A stretch of 6,595 nucleotides of DNA from the NCBI GenBank assembly GCA_002314565.1, contig DCGL01000014.1:12894-19488 (forward strand). The letters are read 5' to 3'. Below the pieces are notes generated by a model. That model searched no databases. It was given only the letters and a program-made list of their open reading frames with translations, and was not told the origin of the DNA. This stretch comes from Clostridiales bacterium UBA1779. GTDB lineage: Bacteria; Bacillota; Clostridia; Oscillospirales; CAG-272. Below are positions 1 to 4,852 of this stretch, in pieces (position 1 is the first letter of the stretch; the number at the start of each line of letters is the position of its first letter). The position numbers were made by a program, and so were the translations under genes.

Positions 1-30
1 CCACCAGTTACGTCCCCCGGTAAATTATTT
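1..30 (-). repeat. Edge copy of the GGGGACGT intergenic repeat, overlapping the end of the lipoprotein gene
   Basis: Seen on the plus strand: the first 20 bases read CCACCAGTTACGTCCCCCGG, followed by TAAATTATTT. This lines up along its whole length with the 32-bp unit at 4740-4771. The differences are C to G in the CACTTA block, C for T before CGG (also seen in the unit at 4708), one missing C before TAAA, and one T to A in the AT tail. The tail runs across positions 25-27, which are the stop codon of the lipoprotein gene, so the repeat appears to supply that stop codon. The unit is cut by the window edge, and an inverted partner may lie outside. Confidence 0.8.
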
Positions 31-1794
31 AGCATAAACCGCTATTTCGCGGGTGTTGATTTCCATAAGACCCGTTGTGTTTGAATCTATGTTGCCGCCG
101 CTGATGATACCTATGCGTATGTATTTGCCTGAAGCACCGGCCATATCGAAGAATACGCCGACGGTCGGCTTGTTTGAATTCCAGGGGTCGAGCAGCGCAG
201 CTGTGTCAACGCTCTTGAGAGCGGTCAGACGGGCGTCGTAGCAGGCACTTTCAACCTTTGTCCAGTTGATTCCGTCATCGCTCACGTACACGTCCTGAAC
301 CTGTGAAAAGCCGTCAAGACTGCCTGAATAATAACCTATGGCACCGAAGGTCTTCTTTTCGGTGAAGTTAAGAGTGATAAGTCCTGTGTACGGTGAAGAT
401 GCGTCCTTTTCGCCTTTTATGTTGTATCGCTCCGCATCGAAATACAGAGCGGCCATATATGACGAGCCCCAGTGACCGTTGACGAGATTGGTTACGGAGG
501 TCATAGCTCCCGCATTTGTGTCAATCTGCGTCCCCTTCTTCGAGGAGTCCATATGATCGATGCCGATAACGGAAACTCCGTATCCGATATCTGCGATATC
601 TGTCTTCTGGGCGTCCGTGAGAGCCTTGTCGCTGTATTCAAGGGATGAAATCTTGTCTTTGTCTCCTCTTATTCCCGAGAAGGTTCCCGTACCCTTGTTA
701 AGCTTTCCCCAGCCGTTTCCCGTATCTGTTGAGCTGCGTGTGATTACGCTGAGCAGTTCGCCGGCAGGTGCCTTTGTCAGCATCACTGTTTTTGTTGAAT
801 CGACAACTCCTTCATCGGCCTTGGCTTTTTCGGCGCGCTTGATACCGACAGAGCTTGTCAGATATTCGGCAGGAGGCGTGTTGTCTCTGTTTGCAACGTC
901 GTAGGCAATGGCTTTTTCAAGCTTTGCACAGATATTGCTCATTGAACCGTTGTAGCTGAGCTCACGGGTGTCTTCACCGAATACCGTGGCGAAAATCGTC
1001 CATGCTATGAGATAGCTGCCTATTGCCGACGGATGCTTCATATCGGTATGATAAACGTCGTGCTTGGGGTTATCACGGTACATATCCGACATGGCGGCTC
1101 CTGCATAGACAACGGGAACGTTCAGTTCCTGACCGATGGCCATATAGGCAGCGCGGAGTTTGTACTCCATATCATAGGTATCCTTGCCGTAGGTGGAAAG
1201 GGAAGAATGCCCCGCCTTATATCCCCAGGTGGAGTACAGCCACATCTCACCGCCGTTCGCGTCGATAAGTTCTTTCATTTCACGTACGGACTGATAAAAG
1301 TCGCCCGGGTCGGCAATCGGGTTCGCGCTCTGGTCCTGAACGATTACGATATCGTATTTCGTTTTGGATTTGAGTATTGAAAGGACCTTTGCCCCGTATT
1401 CATCAGTCGGGTCAAGGAACTGATTGATATAATACCCGCCCTTGTAAACCGTCGAAACCTCGACATTGTAGCCGGCCTTGGTTGCAATATTATAAAAAAT
1501 GCCGTTGGGCTGATTCATATCGTTGTAATAGGTGAAGCTGTTGCCGATGAACAGCACGCGGATAAGCTTTTCTTTGTCGCGCATAGTCTGTACCTTCGTT
1601 TCTTCCGTCGTTTCGGGAAGCGTTTCTGTAGCCGATTCGGCTGTCGTTTCTGTTTCCGTCTGAAGCGTCTGCGTTGCCTCGGGCTGAGTTTCTGCCGCTT
1701 CAGTTACGCTTTCGGAAGGAGTTTGTCCGCCCGCGCATCCTGCAAGCATTATCATTGAAAGGATAATGCTGAGTGCTGAAAAAAACTTTTTCAT
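25..1794 (-). CDS. SGNH/GDSL-type hydrolase lipoprotein with C-terminal discoidin-like domain
   Basis: 589 aa, predicted to sit on the outer face of the membrane. The signal peptide ends in a lipobox (LAGC, Cys20 lipidated). Residues about 21-70 are a disordered Thr/Glu/Gln linker. An SGNH hydrolase core spans about 77-275: block I is IGNSF with the likely nucleophile Ser86, a block III-like VIVQDQS lies at 150-156, and block V is DMKH with Asp251 and His254 completing the triad. Residues about 420-589 look like an F5/8 C (galactose-binding) beta-sandwich, with VYVSDDGINW and KYIRIGI strands ending in EIAVYAK. SGNH proteins of this kind are often carbohydrate or peptidoglycan esterases; the substrate here is inferred only. 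Residues 300-420 are unassigned. ATG at 1794 is preceded by AGGAAAGG eight bases upstream. Transcribed alone from the promoter at 1827-1855. The stop codon lies inside a repeat tail. Confidence 0.85.
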   Translation of the reverse strand: MKKFFSALSIILSMIMLAGCAGGQTPSESVTEAAETQPEATQTLQTETETTAESATETLPETTEETKVQTMRDKEKLIRVLFIGNSFTYYNDMNQPNGIFYNIATKAGYNVEVSTVYKGGYYINQFLDPTDEYGAKVLSILKSKTKYDIVIVQDQSANPIADPGDFYQSVREMKELIDANGGEMWLYSTWGYKAGHSSLSTYGKDTYDMEYKLRAAYMAIGQELNVPVVYAGAAMSDMYRDNPKHDVYHTDMKHPSAIGSYLIAWTIFATVFGEDTRELSYNGSMSNICAKLEKAIAYDVANRDNTPPAEYLTSSVGIKRAEKAKADEGVVDSTKTVMLTKAPAGELLSVITRSSTDTGNGWGKLNKGTGTFSGIRGDKDKISSLEYSDKALTDAQKTDIADIGYGVSVIGIDHMDSSKKGTQIDTNAGAMTSVTNLVNGHWGSSYMAALYFDAERYNIKGEKDASSPYTGLITLNFTEKKTFGAIGYYSGSLDGFSQVQDVYVSDDGINWTKVESACYDARLTALKSVDTAALLDPWNSNKPTVGVFFDMAGASGKYIRIGIISGGNIDSNTTGLMEINTREIAVYAK

Positions 1795-1802
1795 GGTCCG
1801 AA

Positions 1803-1855
1803 CCTTTCCTGTATATATTTTTAACTATTATAACATCAAAAAATGAAATATGCAA
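1803..1855 (-). promoter_or_regulatory. Promoter and ribosome binding site of the SGNH lipoprotein gene
   Basis: On the minus strand a perfect TATAAT (1832-1827) is preceded by TGT, giving an extended -10. The -35 is weak: TTGCAT at 1855-1850, 17 bp upstream. The ribosome binding site AGGAAAGG is at 1810-1803, eight bases before the ATG. The upstream edge of the -35 lies 11 bp from the 67-bp palindrome at 1867-1933, so local DNA structure could affect it (inference). Confidence 0.7.
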
Positions 1856-1866
1856 CAGATTTTTGA

Positions 1867-1933
1867 TGGGCGGACCGGGGGACGTTTCCGGTGGTTCAAT
1901 TTGAACCACCGGAAACGTCCCCCGGTCCGCCCA
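1867..1933. repeat. 67-bp perfect palindrome made of two inverted GGGGACGT repeat units
   Basis: Positions 1867-1899 and 1901-1933 are exact reverse complements (33 bp each) around one central base, T1900. Each arm carries CGGACCGGGGGACGTTTCCG followed by GTGGTTCAA. It belongs to the same family as the units at 1-30, 4674-4803 and 6571-6595, but has TTCCGG where the 4674 cluster has AAGTGG. As RNA or single-stranded DNA it would form a very stable hairpin with almost no loop. It fills the gap between the aminotransferase terminator and the lipoprotein promoter. It resembles a BIME or MITE-like element; no transposase is nearby. Confidence 0.9.
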
Positions 1934-1964
1934 AAAAACGCGCACGGGATTGCCGTGCGCGTTT
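1933..1964 (-). terminator. Rho-independent terminator of the aminotransferase gene
   Basis: On the minus strand a 12-bp stem built on ACGCGCACGG / CCGTGCGCGT (1953-1964 with 1936-1947) has a 5-base loop and is followed by six T residues (1938-1933). It starts 12 bases after the stop codon at 1977. The last T of the tract is the first base of the repeat palindrome. Confidence 0.9.
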
Positions 1965-1976
1965 GAAGCTTGAGAT

Positions 1977-2822
1977 TTATTTCTTTTCTGTAGCTGCGAA
2001 GAAATCGCCGAAGCAGACGTCCTGAAGCTTTTTGAAGGTTTTTTCGTCCTTCATACCGACGGGTTTGCCGTCGACGGTGCTGACACGGCTGCACAGAGCG
2101 GTGGTTGATGTGGTGAACACTTCGTCGGCGTTCATAAGCTCGTCCATAGTGAAGGGACGCTGTACGGCTTCAATGCCGGCGACGTCGGCAAGACGGAGCA
2201 GGTTGGCTCTGGCAATGCCGGGAAGAATGAGGTTATCGGCATTGTGAGTTATGATTTTGCCGTCCTTGATGATGTGAACGTTTGAGTGAGCGCACTCGGT
2301 GACGATATCACCGCGGTGGAATACGGCAGTGTTGCAGCCGGCGTCCTTGGCTGCCTGTTCCGCCATACAGTTGGGGATGAGGTTCAGGGTCTTGATGTTG
2401 CAGTGCAGGTATCTTGTGTCCTCAACCGAAATCAGTGTAATGGGCTTTTCGGGAACGGCGACCTCCTTCGGTCTGATTGTCATCCAGAAATTGGCCTTGA
2501 CGTCCTTCGGGAATTCATGTGATCTTGCGGCGGTTCCGCGGGTTACCTGCCAGTAAATCATAACGTTGCCGCTGTCAACCTTATCCATCATCTCAAAGGT
2601 GAGTTTTTTGAGCTCCTCACGCGTCATAGGCATCTCGATTCTGAGCAGCTTTGCGCTGTTGAAGAATCTCTCGATGTGAGCGTCGAAGAGGTGGGGAATG
2701 CGGTTTCTTGCGCAGGAGACGTCGTATACTCCGTCTCCGAACCAGCAGACGCGGTCGTTCATGGGAATCATCATATTTTCAATCAGGTCGTATTTTCCGT
2801 TGTAATATCCGAGGTTTTGCAT
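1977..2822 (-). CDS. dat: Class IV aminotransferase, D-amino-acid-aminotransferase-like
   Basis: 281 aa cytoplasmic PLP enzyme, the length of Bacillus Dat (about 282). Motifs in order: NDR at 22-24; FGDGVYDV with Tyr33; TRGTAARSHEF with Arg100 and His102, matching the R-x-H carboxylate trap of D-amino acid transaminases; CNIKTLNL with the likely Schiff-base Lys144; VTEC with cofactor-binding Glu176; LPGIAR at 200-205; STTA at 239-242. D-AATs make D-Ala and D-Glu for peptidoglycan, so that is the likely role (inference); a branched-chain enzyme is less likely because of the R-x-H pair. The usual Ser-rich stretch after the Glu is CAHS here, which could alter specificity. Start ATG at 2822 is chosen because homologues begin near NLGYYNGK and AAAGGA lies 12 bases upstream. 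A longer TTG start at 2867 falls inside a hairpin. Confidence 0.85.
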   Translation of the reverse strand: MQNLGYYNGKYDLIENMMIPMNDRVCWFGDGVYDVSCARNRIPHLFDAHIERFFNSAKLLRIEMPMTREELKKLTFEMMDKVDSGNVMIYWQVTRGTAARSHEFPKDVKANFWMTIRPKEVAVPEKPITLISVEDTRYLHCNIKTLNLIPNCMAEQAAKDAGCNTAVFHRGDIVTECAHSNVHIIKDGKIITHNADNLILPGIARANLLRLADVAGIEAVQRPFTMDELMNADEVFTTSTTALCSRVSTVDGKPVGMKDEKTFKKLQDVCFGDFFAATEKK

Positions 2823-2845
2823 GGCGTTTTCCATTCCTTTCTTCG

Positions 2846-2920
2846 CACTTTGCGCCGACGGGCACAAAGTGGGCGTGAAACAAGATTATTTTTAGAAGCG
2901 GATTTCTAAATGTTTCACGC
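2846..2920 (-). promoter_or_regulatory. Structured 5' leader of the aminotransferase mRNA: two adjacent hairpins
   Basis: On the minus strand, GCGTGAAACA (2920-2911) pairs with TGTTTCACGC (2882-2873). Directly stacked inside it TTTAGAA (2910-2904) pairs with TTCTAAA (2897-2891), giving 17 bp with an 8-base bulge on the 3' side and a 6-base loop. One base later, CACTTTGTGCC (2871-2861) pairs with GGCGCAAAGTG (2856-2846), with one G-U pair and a 4-base loop. The second hairpin ends five bases before AAAGGA. There is no T tract and no T-box AGGGTGG motif. I do not recognise it as a known riboswitch class. Confidence 0.6.
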
Positions 2921-2955
2921 TATGTATCCTTTCGCGATGTGATTTTCAGCACATT

Positions 2956-2984
2956 ATTATAGCATTATCACAATAAAATTTCAA
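2956..2984 (-). promoter_or_regulatory. Promoter of the aminotransferase gene
   Basis: On the minus strand: TTGAAA (2984-2979), 17-bp spacer, TATAAT (2961-2956) with TGC just before it (extended -10). A start site near 2949 would give a leader of about 125 bases, holding the two hairpins at 2846-2920. The promoter lies just after the stop codon of the preceding glycohydrolase gene. Confidence 0.85.
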
Positions 2985-3003
2985 GTTCAAGTTGTAAAAG
3001 GAG

Positions 3004-4353
3004 TCAGATATATTTAAGGCAGGCTTCGGCACATTCGTCAACACTTACCCGGCTCTGGCCGACAAGCTGGGACTTCAGTGTTCCGTGTATTCTGTCGGTC
3101 CATACGGAGGGCAGGCGGCTGTAACCGAGAATTACTCCGAGTACTGAGCCGACGGTTGCACCGTTGCAGTCGGTATCAAAGCCCTGACTTACTGCCATAC
3201 AGATGGATTTGCCATAATCTCCGTTTCCGTAAAGCAGGGAGGCAGCCACAATTTCGGCGTTTGAAATCGTATGGCACCAGTCAAAGGGATCGGTTTCATT
3301 CCAGCGCGCGGCGATGTCTTTGAAGGTATCTTCCTCACTGCGGCCTGAGGAGTACTCATTGCAGATTTTTTCAATTGCTTCGTACAGGCGGCAGGTTGCG
3401 GGAATTTCGGCAAGCCCCGCTTTAATAATATACGGAATGTTTTCGGTTCCGTATGCGGCTGCCAGCATGGCTGCAACCCACATCTCCCCATAAATGCCGT
3501 TCTTTGCGTGGGAAATTCTGGCATCCGTCCAGGCCATAGCGGCAGCTTCTTCGGGTTTTGCGGGGTTGACGTAACCGAAAACGTCGCCTCGTATCTGGGC
3601 TCCAATCCATTCACGGAATGGATTTTTGTAACTTGCGCTGTCAGGAGGCAGATATCCGTTCAGAAAATTTCTGTAGGCGGCTCTTTCAGCTGTCCAGTAA
3701 GCAGATTTCGGCTGGGTATCAAGCCAGGTCTGGGCAACGAACGCGGACTTAAAATCCCGTCCGTAATGCTTAAGAACGAAAAGTGCAATCAGCATATAGT
3801 TCGTGTCGTCATCCGCAGGCATATATCCACAGTCGGACGGCACGAATTTGTTGAGCCGGAATTTTACGGCATTCTGAATTTCTTCAGTCAGTTCTTCTTT
3901 GTCTATATAGCGCGAAAGAGGATAGTTTCCGGTCATCTGACAGACTGTCTTCAGTTCTTTGGAATTAATCCATTCCACGGGTTTGCCCAGCAGACAGCCG
4001 CAGATACGGCCATACCAGCCCCCGAGCATGGAATCTCTGATATCACGGATTTTAAAATCAAGCGGATAGGCCCGGCGCAGCTTCTGAATTTCAGAAATGT
4101 CATTCGGTTCACAGTACGGATAGCCTTCTCTCTGCGGCAGCTTTTCAAGCATTGAAAACAGGGCGTCGCACATTTTTTCTTTTTCGGAGGACGCGGGCAG
4201 GGCTGAAATTGCACTGAAGAGATTTTCAAGAGGTTCGACGTCAAGTCCCTCGTCAAGACACTGACGGTATTCGTGCTTCAGGTTTTTCGACCAGGATTCG
4301 GCCCCGGGGATATTTCCGTAATCCGGGATAATATGCGTTTCGCTTGCTTTCAT
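3004..4353 (-). CDS. ADP-ribosylglycohydrolase (DraG/ARH) family protein
   Basis: 449 aa, no signal peptide, so cytoplasmic. Family motifs: GGWYGRICGCLLGKPVEW at 111-128 (the G-x-x-x-G-x-x-LG-x-P opening), DDDTNY at 181-186, an all-helical middle, and GFDTDCNGATVGSVLG at 391-406. In ARH/DraG enzymes the TDD and DTDT clusters hold two Mg2+ ions and cleave ADP-ribose from its target. Here the aspartates are kept, but the first Thr is Asp181 and the last Thr is Cys396. I recall DDDT/DTDCN as the pattern of a bacterial branch without a firmly known substrate; this is from memory. Residues 1-105 form a helical N-terminal extension outside the catalytic core. ATG at 4353 has AAAGGAG seven bases upstream. 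No terminator is visible after the stop, so read-through into the aminotransferase gene is possible. No ADP-ribosyltransferase partner is in the window. Confidence 0.85.
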   Translation of the reverse strand: MKASETHIIPDYGNIPGAESWSKNLKHEYRQCLDEGLDVEPLENLFSAISALPASSEKEKMCDALFSMLEKLPQREGYPYCEPNDISEIQKLRRAYPLDFKIRDIRDSMLGGWYGRICGCLLGKPVEWINSKELKTVCQMTGNYPLSRYIDKEELTEEIQNAVKFRLNKFVPSDCGYMPADDDTNYMLIALFVLKHYGRDFKSAFVAQTWLDTQPKSAYWTAERAAYRNFLNGYLPPDSASYKNPFREWIGAQIRGDVFGYVNPAKPEEAAAMAWTDARISHAKNGIYGEMWVAAMLAAAYGTENIPYIIKAGLAEIPATCRLYEAIEKICNEYSSGRSEEDTFKDIAARWNETDPFDWCHTISNAEIVAASLLYGNGDYGKSICMAVSQGFDTDCNGATVGSVLGVILGYSRLPSVWTDRIHGTLKSQLVGQSRVSVDECAEACLKYI

Positions 4354-4360
4354 TTCAGGA

Positions 4361-4417
4361 CTCCTTTTGAAAATAGGGAATACGATATTATTATAACCGA
4401 TTTAGCATATTTGTCAA
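4361..4417 (-). promoter_or_regulatory. Promoter and ribosome binding site of the ADP-ribosylglycohydrolase gene
   Basis: On the minus strand: perfect TTGACA (4417-4412), 16-bp spacer, perfect TATAAT (4395-4390). The ribosome binding site AAAGGAG is at 4367-4361, seven bases before ATG 4353. The gene therefore has its own promoter downstream of the tRNA terminator. Confidence 0.85.
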
Positions 4418-4430
4418 TAAGAAATACAAC

Positions 4431-4444
4431 GGTTCGAGTCCCTT
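4431..4444 (+). repeat. Inverted 14-bp copy of the tRNA-Arg T-arm
   Basis: The plus strand reads GGTTCGAGTCCCTT, identical to the T-arm of the tRNA-Arg encoded on the minus strand (4525-4512). No other part of a tRNA is seen on either side, so this is a fragment or inverted copy and not a gene. It lies between the tRNA terminator and the glycohydrolase promoter. Confidence 0.7.
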
Positions 4445-4460
4445 TTGATTTTATCATACT

Positions 4461-4500
4461 AATAAAATAAGGATGGGGATAAACCCCATCCTCATTTTAT
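4461..4500 (-). terminator. Intrinsic terminator of tRNA-Arg, probably bidirectional
   Basis: AGGATGGGG (4470-4478) and CCCCATCCT (4484-4492) form a 9-bp stem with a 5-base loop. The flanks AATAAAAT / ATTTTATT extend it to about 18 bp with one G-U pair on the minus strand. The minus-strand 3' side is T-rich (TTATTTTATT). It begins directly after the CCA end of the tRNA. The symmetry means it could also work on the plus strand. Confidence 0.85.
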
Positions 4501-4577
4501 TGGCGCGCCGTAAGGGACTCGAACCCCCGGCCTTTTGGTTCGTAGCCAAACACTCTATCCAGCTGAGCTAACGGCGC
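4501..4577 (-). tRNA. tRNA-Arg (anticodon ACG)
   Basis: A 77-base cloverleaf on the minus strand. The acceptor stem GCGCCGT / ACGGCGC is perfect, followed by discriminator G and an encoded CCA. The D arm is GCTC-AGCTGGATA-GAGT. The anticodon stem TTTGG / CCAAA holds loop CTACGAA with anticodon ACG (plus-strand 4541-4543). The variable loop is five bases and the T loop is TTCGAGT, with two G-U pairs at the base of the T stem. ACG is normally modified to ICG by TadA to read CGU, CGC and CGA. It has its own promoter and terminator, so it is a single-gene unit. Confidence 0.97.
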
Positions 4578-4587
4578 ACACCAAAGG

Positions 4588-4636
4588 CTTTCTTTTGAAA
4601 GCTTTAATATTATACCACTTTTTCGGGAAATGTCAA
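4588..4636 (-). promoter_or_regulatory. Promoter and leader hairpin of tRNA-Arg
   Basis: On the minus strand: perfect TTGACA (4636-4631), 16-bp spacer, perfect TATAAT (4614-4609) preceded by TGG (extended -10). A start near 4602 gives a precursor leader of about 25 bases. GCTTTC-AAAA-GAAAGC (4603-4588) can form a small 6-bp hairpin overlapping the start site, ahead of the mature 5' end made by RNase P. Confidence 0.85.
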
Positions 4637-4673
4637 GGGAAATAGTAAAAAAAGTGAAAAATCGAACAAAATG

Positions 4674-4803
4674 TAGCCAGGGGACGTAAGTGGTGGTGAA
4701 ATTTTTTACCACCACTTACGTCCCCCGGCTAAAATTTTTACCACCACTTACGTCCCCTGGCTAAATTTTTTACCACCACTTACGTCCCCTGGCTAAATAT
4801 TAA
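4674..4803. repeat. Cluster of GGGGACGT repeats: one inverted and three direct copies with 32-bp period
   Basis: One copy in minus orientation (4674-4697) is followed by three plus-orientation copies starting at 4708, 4740 and 4772, exactly 32 bp apart. The conserved 24-bp core runs from ACCACCACTTACGT through CCCCTGGCTA, with an AT-rich 8-bp tail (AAATTTTT type). The inverted copy and the copies at 4740 and 4772 are identical in the core; the copy at 4708 has one C for T. The inverted copy and the first direct copy form a 24-bp hairpin with a 10-base loop, fully paired on the minus strand if one G-U is allowed. The cluster lies between the tRNA promoter and the terminator of the surface protein gene, so it is outside both transcripts. 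Confidence 0.92.
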
Positions 4804-4804
4804 C

Positions 4805-4834
4805 GAAAAAATCCCCCCGGCGAGCCGGGGGGAT
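4805..4834 (-). terminator. Rho-independent terminator of the surface protein gene
   Basis: On the minus strand ATCCCCCCGG (4834-4825) pairs with CCGGGGGGAT (4820-4811) around the loop CTCG. The stem is followed by a T tract (4811-4806). It starts about 18 bases after the stop codon at 4853. The repeat cluster begins right after the T tract. Confidence 0.93.
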
Positions 4835-4852
4835 GGGATTATTCAGTTAAAA

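Noticed and set aside
2823..2867. Longer start (TTG at 2867) for the aminotransferase
   Set aside because: The extra 15 residues do not fit the family, the TTG lies inside the leader hairpin, and there is no ribosome binding site in front of it. The ATG at 2834 overlaps the end of AAAGGA, which is too close to use it.
2846..2949. T-box or intrinsic attenuator in the aminotransferase leader
   Set aside because: No AGGGTGG-type T-box sequence and no T-tract after either hairpin.
2985..3003. Terminator after the ADP-ribosylglycohydrolase gene
   Set aside because: The short CAAGTT/AACTTG repeats there are direct copies and not a stem, and there is no T-tract after a hairpin.
4501..4577. tRNA-Arg as the boundary of an integrated element
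   Set aside because: The only copy of its 3' end is a 14-bp inverted fragment, there is no integrase gene, and the tRNA is flanked by its own promoter and terminator. A tRNA-targeting element normally leaves a direct repeat.
4674..4803. CRISPR array suggested by regular 32-bp spacing
   Set aside because: The gaps between the 24-bp cores are only 8-10 bp, AT-rich and nearly the same in each unit, so they are part of the repeat and not spacers. One copy is inverted and there are no cas genes.
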